Source of the DNA: Deinococcus sp. Arct2-2
GTDB taxonomy: Bacteria; Deinococcota; Deinococci; Deinococcales; Deinococcaceae
Length of the DNA: 64,000 nt
Direction of reading: 5' to 3'
NCBI RefSeq assembly: GCF_004801315.1
Contig: NZ_SSNW01000002.1
Span: forward strand, 62,001-126,000
Program-made: the position numbers and the translations under genes
Part shown: in pieces, positions 1-8,804 of the stretch
Numbering within the stretch: position 1 is the first letter of the stretch
Layout of the letters: every line of letters starts with the position of its first letter
The notes under the pieces: model-generated
Seen by the model: only the letters and a program-made list of their open reading frames with translations
Databases searched by the model: none
What the model was told of the DNA's origin: nothing

Positions 1-1
1 C

Positions 2-466
2 ACGGGCCTGAGCATCATCGGGCATCCCTCGGCCCTCGGCATCGGCTTTGTGGCGGCCCTGTTTTATATCGTGCCGTACTTGGGCGTCTGGGTGGCCCTG
101 ATTCCCGCGCTGCTGCTGGCCGTTCCGTTGGGCGGGTTCAAGGTATTACTGGTGGCCGCTGTCTTCCTCCTCTCCGATCAGTTGGAGGTTCACGTCATTT
201 CACCTAGGGTGGTGGGCCAAAACACCAATCTGTCTTCGCTAGCAGTGGTGCTGGCTGTTACTTTCGGTGTCGGTCTGTTCGGGGTCATGGGTGTGCTGAT
301 TGCCGTCCCCCTCGTCGCCCTTAGCAAAGCTCTGCTAGACGCCTACTACTACCGCAGCCGCAGCTATCAGGCCATCAGCCGCCCCGCCCACATACTCGAC
401 GCCGATCCTCTGAGCGTGCTGACCCCAGACCAGATGGGCAGGGCAGATGAAGGGCAACTGCGCTAA
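2..466 (+). CDS. AI-2E family transporter, C-terminal part
   Basis: The reading frame is open from the first bases of the window, so only about the last 154 residues of a membrane protein are present. They contain the motif YIVPYLGVW, a run of hydrophobic segments, the block ISPRVVGQNTNLS and a final hydrophobic pair before a polar tail. This matches the C-terminal half of the AI-2E/PerM-like exporter family (normally about 350 residues and 7-8 membrane segments), in which the conserved SP.v.G...L block is diagnostic. The substrate cannot be told from sequence; members export AI-2, act in Na+/H+ exchange or have no known cargo. The GTG at 50 is internal, not a start. No operon partner is visible. 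Confidence 0.85.
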   Translation, partial: TGLSIIGHPSALGIGFVAALFYIVPYLGVWVALIPALLLAVPLGGFKVLLVAAVFLLSDQLEVHVISPRVVGQNTNLSSLAVVLAVTFGVGLFGVMGVLIAVPLVALSKALLDAYYYRSRSYQAISRPAHILDADPLSVLTPDQMGRADEGQLR

Positions 467-602
467 AGCAGGCGTTGTCGAGAAGGTATTGTGGTAACTG
501 AGCAGAGAGGTGGGCGTCCGTATGGGCGTCCATTCTGCTGTGGAATGTGCTTGGATTCGGCCGAATAGTACGCAATTAACACGGCGTTTGGCTAATTTTT
601 AT

Positions 603-787
603 CCCCTCGCCCCTTGTGGGAGAGGGCGTTACGGAGCAACGGGTGAGGGGCCACCGGGCAAACGTTCCCGCCCCTTGTCAAGCATTCAGTTCAATTCCGT
701 AGTATTCCTAGAAAATTTGCTGTGCCTCAGCAATTTGGCAGCGTAGCCCCCCCGTTGCTGACGCAACGCCCCGCCTTAGAGGGGAGG
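603..787. repeat. Extragenic palindromic repeats (two motifs)
   Basis: Two hairpin-prone motifs lie together. The first pairs CCCCTCGCCC (603-612) with GGGTGAGGGG (641-650). The second has GTTGC-n4-GCAAC (754-767) followed by CCCGCCTTAGAGGGG. The same two motif types recur together at 18742-18836, between the mmsA-like gene and the aminotransferase gene. The co-occurrence in two intergenic sites suggests a dispersed REP-like family. Function is unknown; no terminator role is evident here because no T-tract follows. Confidence 0.5.
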
Positions 788-793
788 CCTTAT

Positions 794-917
794 TGGTAGT
801 CCGTTGACTGAGCCTGACGAACGAGCCAGAGGCCGTGTCCATCGCTGAGGTCGCCCAACCCACGCCGCGAAAAACGACGTGTTTCTGGGATCACCAAGAC
901 AACTCAACGGACTACCA
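794..917. repeat. Small inverted-repeat element (MITE-like)
   Basis: A perfect 14-bp inverted repeat, TGGTAGTCCGTTGA at 794-807 and TCAACGGACTACCA at 904-917, bounds a 124-bp non-coding segment. The interior holds CGAAAAACGACGTGTTTCTG at 867-886, part of a 24-base stretch nearly identical, in reverse orientation, to one beside the iterons at 54090-54113. No exact target duplication is seen (left flank TTAT, right flank TTAA). It could be a non-autonomous transposable element or a dispersed palindromic repeat. Confidence 0.45.
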
Positions 918-1357
918 TTAAATATCCAGCGGGAGTGAATTGCATCATCCGCCCCAGGGCGAATGAGATTGGGAGTCGCCCCGGGACGGGATCGTGAGTC
1001 TGACGAACAGAAGGATTTTTACCCGACAGCTACTTAACTCTTTGATAGTGCTTATTTTGTGAGAGTTTGGATGATATAAAGTGGTATAGTCCCAAGTTTT
1101 GAAATAGATTAGATTCATTGCCACAATTCATGTAAATAACTTTGCGCCTCCCGATTTGAAAAGAAAATAACCCGTACAAATGGGGGTAAAAGTCGATGAT
1201 CGCACATCTTTACTACCTGTCAGCCATGCATCTTATAAATACATCTGAACCTGCATAGGCCACGAAAATATATGGCTTGTCACGGATCGGTTTGGGGCAA
1301 AATTTTAAAATAGTCCAGTGCTGTCGTCACTGGAAGTTAAATAACAAAGGGGGAGTT

Positions 1358-2899
1358 ATGAAACAAGTACGACAAAACGGCTTTGTGCTCGTCATTGTGC
1401 TCAGCCTGACCATGCTGGTTCTCTTACTTGTCTCTGTAACTACCATCACTTCAGTGAACACTTTGCAAGCGGTGGGGGCTGAAGCGAGAAAAATCCCAGC
1501 TTTTTATGTGGCCAACGCTGGTTTAGAGAGAAGTATGGCCCGCATGACTTTTCTTCTTACGTCCACTCCACCTGCGGTGACGGCCACCACATCAGAAGCG
1601 GGAGCGATTGCTTTGGCTGCCGCACTCAACTCCACCGGAAGCGGCACGTTAGAGGGAGGCAGTTTTGTGGTAACGGCCACTGCCGTTGGTCCTAAAGTGG
1701 TGCTGGCTTCTGAAGGAACGTCGCTGGGAGGCGGGAAGCGCAGGGTTACTTTGGAGGTGAGCGTTGTTCTTCCGCCGCCTTTGGGCAATGTTAAATTGAT
1801 GGCTCCTGCGGCGATCACGACCACGGGCAGCGCAGTCGATAGCGGCAATGCCCCGATTCAAGGGGTCGCTGGCGCACCCGTTGACGCCCAAAAATTTACC
1901 ATTGCCTGCGCGGTCGGACTGTTGGGTAATTGTGTGGGCACAGGTGCGCCCGTGACGTACTCCACCACAGTCACTGGGACGCCTCCTGTCGAGGGACAAA
2001 ACGTCACGTACAACGTAGCGAGTACTGACCCCAAGTCGAGCATCACTTACCAGGTGACCAAAGTGACCACCACCACCAGTCCTTTTACTGGACTGAAAAC
2101 AACAACAGCCGACCTCACTGCAGTGAGTGAGAACGCTTTGACCACGGTGCAGGGCAATGGTAAGCAAGTAACCCAGATTTTTACGCCGACGTCTTTGACA
2201 AACGGCGCAATTCTCGCTCCCACAACAGAAGTCCCGTCACTCTTAACCTACGGTACTTCGAGCACCAATGGGTCGAACACAGGTGATACATGCGTGACCT
2301 ACAACTGCAACAAGATGGACATTCCACCAGACCAGTTGTTCCAGACGATTTTTGGAGTCACCAAAACAACCTTTGAAGCGAGTTTGCCCGCAATCAATAA
2401 GGTGACGACGGACTCTTGTCCCAATCCCACTGGGTCTAACACCGTGCAGTGGTTGACCTTAGGAGCAAGTGCGAGTGCCAATTTGGCCGACTGTCCTGCA
2501 CCCTTGGCACCGCTGAAACCTCGCCCACGCGTTCTAATTGTCGATGGGTCAAAACTGCCACCAGGCTCGAGCGTGAGTATCCAGAATAACAATTCGTCGT
2601 TTTTTGGCCTCTTGTACGTCATCAACAACAAGGGCGGAATCAGTATGACGGGCAACGGAACTATTGCGGGGGCCTTGGTTGCTGAAACAGGTACAGAAGC
2701 CAACAATGCCGACTTTAAACTCGCAGGAACCGCAAAAATAGGCGTTTGCAATAATACAGGAAACCACGACGCCAAGATTTGCTATGACAAACCTCTGTTA
2801 GACAGCCTCCTCCTCGATTTAAAAGCGCAGGTCATCATTCCTTCGACACCTGTCATCACCCGCAACGCCAATACTTGGAAAGAAGTCAGCGGTAACTGA
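1358..2899 (+). CDS. PilX/ComZ-like large pseudopilin
   Basis: A 513-residue secreted pilin-like protein. After the ATG comes a short basic leader (MKQVRQNG) and the hydrophobic segment FVLVIVLSLTMLVLLLV, the arrangement of the PilX N-terminal class, which has Gly before the cleavage point but lacks the usual FT.xE. The rest is Thr/Ser/Gly-rich with scattered Cys pairs, as in a large exported beta-rich domain. The start was chosen because AAGGGGG lies 5 nt upstream; the frame extends to 1277 without other support. The gene leads a four-gene operon whose stops and starts all overlap by 4 bases. In Thermus an equally large pseudopilin, ComZ, sits beside three minor pilins and is needed for DNA uptake; equivalence here is inferred from size and context. 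Confidence 0.75.
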   Translation: MKQVRQNGFVLVIVLSLTMLVLLLVSVTTITSVNTLQAVGAEARKIPAFYVANAGLERSMARMTFLLTSTPPAVTATTSEAGAIALAAALNSTGSGTLEGGSFVVTATAVGPKVVLASEGTSLGGGKRRVTLEVSVVLPPPLGNVKLMAPAAITTTGSAVDSGNAPIQGVAGAPVDAQKFTIACAVGLLGNCVGTGAPVTYSTTVTGTPPVEGQNVTYNVASTDPKSSITYQVTKVTTTTSPFTGLKTTTADLTAVSENALTTVQGNGKQVTQIFTPTSLTNGAILAPTTEVPSLLTYGTSSTNGSNTGDTCVTYNCNKMDIPPDQLFQTIFGVTKTTFEASLPAINKVTTDSCPNPTGSNTVQWLTLGASASANLADCPAPLAPLKPRPRVLIVDGSKLPPGSSVSIQNNNSSFFGLLYVINNKGGISMTGNGTIAGALVAETGTEANNADFKLAGTAKIGVCNNTGNHDAKICYDKPLLDSLLLDLKAQVIIPSTPVITRNANTWKEVSGN

Positions 2900-3339
2900 T
2901 GAGAACTCAGGCGTTTACTCTTCTCGAAGTCTTGGTTGGATTGGCGATTATAGGTATCATTGCAGGCATAGGCATTGTGAGTCTGATTGGATCTATTCGG
3001 AGTTCTCAGGCCGATCAGGCGGTGACCGCACTGGTAGGCGTATTTGCCGAAGCGAAGAATCGTGTTCGGAATACCAACAAAAATGTCAAACTAGCCTGGA
3101 ATAGCACAACAAAGACAATCACCTTGAGCCAGTCTGGCGCTGTTGTCAACACCACAAAACTTAGTGTTGATACAATGACTAGCGTTTGCCGATCCGTATG
3201 TGTTGGCAATGAAATTGAGTTGCTGGCTCCGCATGGAGCGTTGCCGCAAGACGTTAAATTCAGCTTGGCTGTGGTTAACCGCGGCCGTACCGCTTATCTT
3301 CTGGGTCCAACAGCGATGCTCAAGGTGACCAGTCCATGA
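2899..3339 (+). CDS. GspH/FimT-type pseudopilin
   Basis: A 146-residue prepilin-like protein. The N-terminus MRTQAFTLLEVLVGLAIIGIIAG has the class III leader followed by FTLLEVLV, with the Glu at +5 that is needed for methylation and assembly, and a single hydrophobic helix (roughly residues 6-28). The C-terminal domain contains one Cys pair (CRSVC) and is the length usual for GspH/FimT minor pilins. The ATG overlaps the stop of the upstream gene (ATGA). Prepilin peptidase would cleave before Phe6 (after Ala5, unusual since Gly is the norm), and the protein would act in a type IV pilus or DNA-uptake pseudopilus tip. Confidence 0.8.
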   Translation: MRTQAFTLLEVLVGLAIIGIIAGIGIVSLIGSIRSSQADQAVTALVGVFAEAKNRVRNTNKNVKLAWNSTTKTITLSQSGAVVNTTKLSVDTMTSVCRSVCVGNEIELLAPHGALPQDVKFSLAVVNRGRTAYLLGPTAMLKVTSP

Positions 3340-3785
3340 CTACTCTGGTTGGCTCTCGCCAAGGATTTACCTTGATAGAAGTATTGGTCGCTATAGCTAT
3401 TTTTGCGATTGTGATGACGATGTCGGGATATCTCCTGACGTCTGCAGCGCAAAACACCTCCTCTCGCGGTCGGATGACCATCAATCAAGCGGCTCAAGCG
3501 TATATAGAAAGTGTTCAGGATGGTTGGCGTGATTCGACTGCGTTTGGAAGGCTGGACGCAGCCACACAACAGCCCACTCCTTTGTCTGGCTACTCCTGGA
3601 CCGTGAAAGTCTGTGAAGTTGATGTGTCTACTTTCAATTGCAAAACCGCTCCAGTGGCACAAACGACCCAGCCTGTATTCACACCCAGTGGCACGGCCAG
3701 GCTGATGCGGCTCTCTATTGCTTACACTTCTTCCACAGTCGGGCGCGGTTCCCTGATCGCATCCACAGAAATGAGCCTCAAATGA
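3336..3785 (+). CDS. PilV-type minor pilin
   Basis: A 149-residue protein starting MTTLVGSRQGFTLIEVLV, with a textbook prepilin peptidase site (G|FTLIE) after a 10-residue leader and a following hydrophobic helix to about residue 32. The globular part has two Cys residues and ends without repeats. The ATG overlaps the previous stop (ATGA), so translation is probably coupled. PilV-family minor pilins sit in the tip complex that primes pilus assembly; position 3 of this operon fits that. Confidence 0.8.
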   Translation: MTTLVGSRQGFTLIEVLVAIAIFAIVMTMSGYLLTSAAQNTSSRGRMTINQAAQAYIESVQDGWRDSTAFGRLDAATQQPTPLSGYSWTVKVCEVDVSTFNCKTAPVAQTTQPVFTPSGTARLMRLSIAYTSSTVGRGSLIASTEMSLK

Positions 3786-4429
3786 ATGGCAAAGCAGGAT
3801 TTACTCTCGTGGAATTGCTAATTGCGATGGCACTTTCGCTGGTAGTGTTTGGCATTGCCTCGCAATTGATGCAGTCATCATCGCAATTTTCGCAACTGAG
3901 CATTGCCAACTCCTCCGGAATCAGGGACGCTCAAATGGCTGCCAACGTTATTGCCGACGACGTAAGACGGGCTGTCAGCATAGGCAACCCCGGTACACTG
4001 ATTGACCTAGGATCAGCGGCGACCGGTGCTCCGGGTGCGATAGGCAACAATCTTCTGGTTCTAACCTCGTCTGCGGTAGTGGGCGGTCGATGCACCACTC
4101 CTTTTGAATTTACCGCTTATTATTTTGTCCTTCGCAGCGCCCTCGCCAGTGCGGACGAATGGACTCGCCCTGTGTCAGATGCCAACAACGGCAGTCAGCG
4201 GGTTTTGGTGCAGTATTCGGCTTGCGCCGACAAAACCGACACCACGGCGACCCTGACCAATGGACAGGTTCGGCTGACGACTGATTTCTTGGGTCAAGGT
4301 AGTTTCACTTATGCAGGACTGAATTCCCGCCGGGTTACGCTGAATCTACAGGCCGCCAAGAGTATTCGTGGACGCACTGTATCTGGCGCGCCCATTGCGC
4401 TCACAGTGTTTGCCCGAAACATCAATTGA
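3782..4429 (+). CDS. PilW-type minor pilin
   Basis: A 215-residue prepilin: MNGKAGFTLVELLIAMALSL has the G|FTLVE cleavage site with Glu at +5 and a long hydrophobic helix. The remainder fits PilW/PilA3-like minor pilins, including a Cys in GGRCTTPFEF and a second in YSACADK that could form a disulfide. The frame is open further upstream, to 3638, but the ATG at 3782 overlaps the preceding stop in the same ATGA pattern as the other genes, which decides the start. It closes the pseudopilin operon; no pilus motor, secretin or peptidase gene is in the window. Confidence 0.8.
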   Translation: MNGKAGFTLVELLIAMALSLVVFGIASQLMQSSSQFSQLSIANSSGIRDAQMAANVIADDVRRAVSIGNPGTLIDLGSAATGAPGAIGNNLLVLTSSAVVGGRCTTPFEFTAYYFVLRSALASADEWTRPVSDANNGSQRVLVQYSACADKTDTTATLTNGQVRLTTDFLGQGSFTYAGLNSRRVTLNLQAAKSIRGRTVSGAPIALTVFARNIN

Positions 4430-4676
4430 TGACTGAAGCTGTACATCAGTGACAACGGCGTAAGTTTGCGTTAGTTCCGTTCTGCTCCGGATTCTCCGGC
4501 TCGGCCTAGCAGGTTCGATTGACACCGAGAACCAACTCAGACTTTGGCCACTATCAATACTGGGAGTCCGCTGACTTCAGGAAGCAGGGCACTGAATACG
4601 GCGTCTGACTGGTGCCCATCTGGCCTCTCCAACGTCCTTCACGCTCTGAAAGACAGCTGACAGGCATCATGGGGCA

Positions 4677-6230
4677 TTAAGTCAATGGACTGCCGCTAGC
4701 CTTGCCAGTGCGCTTGGGATTCAGCCCGAACCAGCCCACCAAGCCTGCCAGCCCGGCCAATACTCCAGACCACAGCGCCACCAGCCGGAAACTGTCGACG
4801 AAAGCCAGCTTGACAGCCTGCTGTGCTGTTGCTGCCTGCGCCGGCGTGAGGGTGCTCGGCAGAGGCACCCGCGCCAGTTGGTCACTTTGAGCGAGCATGC
4901 TTTGCCGTGCAGCTCTGGGCAGGGCGGCCCCCGCCAGCCGGGTGTCCAGCGAGCGCTCAAAACTGCCCAGTGTCAGCAGGGTAAATAGCGCCAGCATCAG
5001 CAGCCCGGCAGCGCGTGACACGGCATTGTTGACGCCCGAAGCGGTTCCGGCATAACTGGCCCCCACCGAGCCCATGACGGCAGTGGTCAGCGGCGCAACC
5101 GTGATGGCCATGCCCAGCCCGAGCACCACCATCGCGGGCAAAATGGTTGTCCAGTACGCAGCACCGACGCCAACCCGGGCCATCAGCGCAAAGCCCACGC
5201 CCGCCAACATCGGCCCCACCGTGAGGGGCAAACGCGGCCCAATGCGGTCAGCCAGCCCACCAAACACGCCCGACAAGCCCGCCAGCAACAGCGAGAGCGG
5301 CAGCAGCGCACTGCCGGCGGCGGTGGCACTGAACCCCAACGCGCCAATCAGCACCAGCGGCAAGAAAAACAGTGCCGATCCCAAGGCGCCGTACAGCAAG
5401 AAGGTCAACAAGTTGGTGCCCGCAAAGCCCGCCGAACGAAACAAAGACAGCGGCAGCATGGGGGAACGGGAGCGGGCCTCCCACACCACGAACAAGGCCA
5501 CGCCCAGCACGCCCGCCAGCGTCGCCCCAAGCGCCACACCGTTCCAGCCGCGCTCGCCCGCCGTAATCAGGCCGTACGTGAGTGCGCCCAGTCCGGCCAC
5601 CGCCAGCAGCGATCCCACCAGATCGGGCGGCGTGCCCTGCCGGGTTTCGTCGCGCGATTCGGGCACGCGGGGCAGGGCCAGCAGCACCAATGCGGCCAGC
5701 GGCAAATTCAGCAAAAAGACCCAGCGCCACGAGGCCGTATCGACCAACACGCCGCCCAAGGCTGGCCCGAAAATCAGCACCATGCTGGTAATGGCCGACC
5801 AAAGGCCGATGGCCCGCCCGCGCATCTGTTGAGGAAAAACGCCGTTGATCAGGGCCAAACTGCCCGGAATCAGCAAGGCCCCGCCGATGCCTTGAAGCAC
5901 CCGCGCCCCAATTAGAACGCCCAATTGAGGCGCGAGGCCACACAGCAGGGAGGCCACCGCGAACAGGCCCACACCGAGGCCGAAGATTCGTTTGCGCCCG
6001 TACAGATCGCCCAGGGCGCCCCCTACCAGGATCAGGGCGGCCAACATCAGCGTGTAGGCGTTGGCGACCCAGCCCACCGCCGCCAAGGTCGCGCCAAAGT
6101 CTCGTTGCAGCGCACTGAGCGCCACATTCACCACAGAGCCGTCAAGGAAGGCCATCGTCGATCCCAGCACGGTGGCCGCCAACGTCCAGCGTTGCGGGGC
6201 CGTCCAAGGGGCGGGGCGGGAGGCAGTCAT
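4677..6230 (-). CDS. DHA2-type MFS drug exporter
   Basis: About 517 residues with some 14 hydrophobic segments, the size and topology of the EmrB/QacA (DHA2) family of proton-driven multidrug exporters. Visible signatures are LDGSVVNVAL in helix 1, the loop GGALGDLYGRKR (motif A) between helices 2 and 3, and GPALGGVLVD (motif C, typical of antiporters) near helix 5. The ATG at 6230 has GGAAG about 10 nt upstream; a GTG at 6275 in the same frame would add 15 residues. There is no adjacent TetR/MarR regulator or HlyD-like adaptor, so the substrate is unknown. Confidence 0.85.
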   Translation of the reverse strand: MTASRPAPWTAPQRWTLAATVLGSTMAFLDGSVVNVALSALQRDFGATLAAVGWVANAYTLMLAALILVGGALGDLYGRKRIFGLGVGLFAVASLLCGLAPQLGVLIGARVLQGIGGALLIPGSLALINGVFPQQMRGRAIGLWSAITSMVLIFGPALGGVLVDTASWRWVFLLNLPLAALVLLALPRVPESRDETRQGTPPDLVGSLLAVAGLGALTYGLITAGERGWNGVALGATLAGVLGVALFVVWEARSRSPMLPLSLFRSAGFAGTNLLTFLLYGALGSALFFLPLVLIGALGFSATAAGSALLPLSLLLAGLSGVFGGLADRIGPRLPLTVGPMLAGVGFALMARVGVGAAYWTTILPAMVVLGLGMAITVAPLTTAVMGSVGASYAGTASGVNNAVSRAAGLLMLALFTLLTLGSFERSLDTRLAGAALPRAARQSMLAQSDQLARVPLPSTLTPAQAATAQQAVKLAFVDSFRLVALWSGVLAGLAGLVGWFGLNPKRTGKASGSPLT

Positions 6231-6399
6231 GGGCGGTGAGCTTCCATTGCCCTTTACTGTAAGGCTCTGGGCCACGCATAAGCCAGCTCAGCCGAAGAGA
6301 ATGATGACTTGCTACAAACCACGTTGTTTAAGCAAACCTCAAAGCCTGCGCCGTCTGCATGGATACAGCAACATTGAGGCGCGGTGTTAGGCTCACCCT

Positions 6400-7122
6400 A
6401 TGAAAATCAGCGATCACGTCTACGCCTTGCCACTCGATACCATCATGGGGAGCGGCCCATCGGTTCTGTTTGTGTCGCTGATCGTGGACGACGTGCACGG
6501 CGCGACGTTGGTAGATACGGGCGTACCCGGCATGAAGGACAAGATCGGGGCCGCGATGGAGAACATCGGCATGAGCCTGAGCGACATCAAGCGCGTCATC
6601 ATTACGCACCATGACCTCGATCATATCGGCTCGTTGCCCGCCATCGTGGAGGCTACTGGCGCACGGGTGATGACCTCGGGAGGAGAGGTGCCCTACGTGC
6701 AGGGCGACCTGCCGGGCCAAAAGCAGCCCACGCCGGAAATGCGGGCCGGGATGTCGCCCCAAATGCTGGCCGTATTCGACAACCCACCCAAAGCCAAAGT
6801 TGATCAGGTACTGCAAGACGGCGAACGGCTGGACATCGCGGGCGGCGTGCGCGTGGTGTACACGCCGGGGCATACGGTGGGCCACATGAGCCTGTTCGTG
6901 GAGGCCGATGGAGTGGTGATTTCCGGCGACGCACTGGGCAGCCACGACGGAACGCTGACGCTGCCTTGGCCGCAGGGAACGGCGGATATGCCCGAAGCCC
7001 TGCGGAGCATAGCGAAACTGGCCCAGCTTCCGGCAAAGGCGGTGCTGGCCTATCACGGCGGCTTGGTCAACGAAAACGCCACGCAACAGCTTCAGGCGTT
7101 GGCCGCGCAACCTAGCGCTTAA
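6400..7122 (+). CDS. MBL-fold metallo-hydrolase (YflN-like)
   Basis: A 240-residue metallo-beta-lactamase-fold protein. The metal site reads THHDLDHIG (residues 69-77), so the usual second His of HxHxDH is an Asp, as in the YflN-like branch of the superfamily. Further ligands are likely in TPGHTVGH (about residue 150), SGDAL (about 170) and AYHGG near the end. It has no signal peptide and probably hydrolyses a small cytosolic ester or thioester; the substrate cannot be assigned. It is divergent from the MFS gene and convergent with the HAD gene, with a hairpin terminator between. Confidence 0.85.
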   Translation: MKISDHVYALPLDTIMGSGPSVLFVSLIVDDVHGATLVDTGVPGMKDKIGAAMENIGMSLSDIKRVIITHHDLDHIGSLPAIVEATGARVMTSGGEVPYVQGDLPGQKQPTPEMRAGMSPQMLAVFDNPPKAKVDQVLQDGERLDIAGGVRVVYTPGHTVGHMSLFVEADGVVISGDALGSHDGTLTLPWPQGTADMPEALRSIAKLAQLPAKAVLAYHGGLVNENATQQLQALAAQPSA

Positions 7123-7202
7123 AGTCAGCTGTGGAGTAGGCGGCTGATGTTGACCACTGCCATAGGGAGCGACATTTAAACTGTTGCAATCACCAAAGAC
7201 CA

Positions 7203-7232
7203 GAGCCGCTGGGTATTCCGATCCAGCGGCTC
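7203..7232. terminator. Bidirectional terminator between convergent genes
   Basis: A perfect 10-bp stem, GAGCCGCTGG with CCAGCGGCTC, encloses a 10-nt loop. A T-rich run (CCTTTTGTCTT) follows on the plus strand and TCTTTGG on the minus strand. It lies between the stops of the MBL gene and the HAD gene, so it can serve both. Confidence 0.75.
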
Positions 7233-7253
7233 GCCTTTTGTCTTGAACTGTAT

Positions 7254-7907
7254 TTACGCCTTGCCCAGCGGCGACTGATCCAACTGTTCCAGCCAGTCTT
7301 GGGGATCGGCGTACACCGCCACCGCGCCTTCAAAGCGGGTGTCGCCGCCACAACGCAGAGCAATGGTCGCCACGCCAGCCTTCCGCGCACTTGCAATGTC
7401 AAAGGGCGTGTCGCCTACCATCAACACTTCGCCGGGGGTCAGTCCCAGTTTGCTGACGGCGGCCAGCACGATGTCCGGCTCCGGCTTGGAGGCTTCCACA
7501 TCCGAGGCGGTGGTGTATTCGGTCAGCAAATCGGCCACGCCAGCCACTTTAAGCAGGTCGGCCACCAGAGCCTCATCTGCCGAGGTGCCCACGATCAGGC
7601 GCAGGCCACGCGCTTGCAGCCGCTCCACGAGGGCACGCACGCCGGGGTGGGCCTTCAGGTGCGGCAGTTCCTCAGCCTGAAAATGCTGCTTCCAACGTTC
7701 GCTTAGTCGCTTAAATTCGGGCGTGTCTTTTTGAATCTCGGTCAGGCGGGGAATCATCTGATCGCTGCCCATGCCGATCAAGGGGCGCACTTGGTCAAAA
7801 GAAACGGTCAACTGTTCATCGGCAAACGCCCTGACCCAAGCGCGGGCGTGGGCGTCGTTGCTGTCTACGAGCGTGCCGTCAATATCAAAAATAACGCCTT
7901 TATACAT
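7254..7907 (-). CDS. HAD-family phosphatase
   Basis: A 217-residue haloacid dehalogenase-type hydrolase. Motif I is DIDGTLVDS with nucleophile Asp8 and acid/base Asp10; motif II is the Thr/Ser in VGTSAD; motif III the Lys in ASKPEP; motif IV VGDTPFD. The helical cap between motifs I and II places it with phosphoglycolate phosphatase and beta-phosphoglucomutase-like enzymes. The frame is open upstream to 8021, but the family normally begins right before the first Asp motif, so the ATG at 7907 is preferred. The substrate is unknown. Confidence 0.85.
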   Translation of the reverse strand: MYKGVIFDIDGTLVDSNDAHARAWVRAFADEQLTVSFDQVRPLIGMGSDQMIPRLTEIQKDTPEFKRLSERWKQHFQAEELPHLKAHPGVRALVERLQARGLRLIVGTSADEALVADLLKVAGVADLLTEYTTASDVEASKPEPDIVLAAVSKLGLTPGEVLMVGDTPFDIASARKAGVATIALRCGGDTRFEGAVAVYADPQDWLEQLDQSPLGKA

Positions 7908-8139
7908 GCCGCCAAGGTAGACAAGAAAAGGGTGATGGACGTAAGAGCTGACTGGGCAAAACTTTAAGTGAAGGGAGAAGACATAACGGCGCACGGCTGA
8001 AGCTGAGCAGGTGGCAGGCATTCTGCGGTTTCTTTGGGCTGCCTAAAGGATGGGCCGGATGTTTAGTGGCCGTGAACCGCTATCTTGCCCACACTGTTGC
8101 AAGTCACACAAAGCGCCCGTTCTCAAGTTGGAGGCTGTC

Positions 8140-8781
8140 ATGTTCCGCCGCACTACTCTGCTTGCCTTGCCCGCACTCGCCCTGACCGCATTCATCGTGC
8201 GTGGGCCGCCTGATCCGCTGCGCCCCAGCACGCCCGCAGACGGCGTAGGGCCACTCACCCGCCGCCGCTACTGGGCCGAGGTGGAGGGGGCCACGCGCAC
8301 GCCGCAGGACATGGCCGCCGATTGGCGCAGCCGCTTGCCCCAGCACGCGCCCAAAGCGTTGGCTTGGTTCCGGGGGCTGGATCACGCCGCGCCGCCCATA
8401 GCGCAGGGAGACCGATTGTGGATTTTGCTGTTGGGCACGCGCCGCGCACGGGTGATCATCGAACACGTAGACGACTTGGGCTTCCGCGCCCGCACGCTGC
8501 GCCTTCACCCCGACGCCGGAACCTCCGAATTTCGGGTGCTGCCGGGGTCACAGGCTGGGCGAATGGTGGTGCAAGTGGAGTCGGTCATGCGAACCCACTC
8601 GCGCTTTGACCGAGTCGCCTACATTCTGGGCGTTCACGCGGCGCAGCGAATCACTTGGGAACGCGTGCTGGACAGCGTGGTGGCCTACAGCGGTGGGCGA
8701 ATCGTGAACCGGGGGCATGAGTCGGTAGAACTGCCGATGCTGCCACATGTGCCGGCATTGGTGGCCGGGCAAAGCGCTTGA
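8140..8781 (+). CDS. Uncharacterised protein with N-terminal hydrophobic segment
   Basis: A 213-residue protein beginning MFRRTTLLALPALALTAFIV, a short signal or anchor segment. The body starts RRYWAEVEGATRTP and ends DSVVAYSGGRIVNRG. This layout (RRYW.d.eg near the front, an RVAY.LGV.aaQr helix late, then a final Gly-Arg stretch) vaguely resembles DUF1990 or polyketide-cyclase-like SRPBCC proteins, but I cannot confirm the family. GGAGG ends 6 nt before the ATG and fixes the start. It is convergent with the nagZ-like gene only 23 bp away. Confidence 0.65.
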   Translation: MFRRTTLLALPALALTAFIVRGPPDPLRPSTPADGVGPLTRRRYWAEVEGATRTPQDMAADWRSRLPQHAPKALAWFRGLDHAAPPIAQGDRLWILLLGTRRARVIIEHVDDLGFRARTLRLHPDAGTSEFRVLPGSQAGRMVVQVESVMRTHSRFDRVAYILGVHAAQRITWERVLDSVVAYSGGRIVNRGHESVELPMLPHVPALVAGQSA

Positions 8782-8804
8782 AAGGAAGTGGGCTTGATTG
8801 ATGG

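Larger units (their letters stand above)
467..1357. other. Non-coding stretch with palindromes and AT-rich leader
   Basis: This 890-bp gap holds no convincing gene. From 603 to about 787 there are palindromic repeats (separate entry), from 794 to 917 a small inverted-repeat element (separate entry), and from about 1020 to 1357 a distinctly AT-rich leader in front of the pseudopilin operon. The open frame at 510-746 runs through the palindromes and looks like chance. I could not place a clean -35/-10 pair in the leader; the strong site AAGGGGG just before the ATG at 1358 marks the operon start. Confidence 0.6.

Noticed and set aside
510..746. Open frame of 78 codons
   Set aside because: It runs through palindromic repeats, has no ribosome site and its translation is not protein-like.
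5074..5832. 252-codon plus-strand frame
   Set aside because: It is the antisense shadow of the MFS gene, Pro/Ser/Thr-rich and without motifs.
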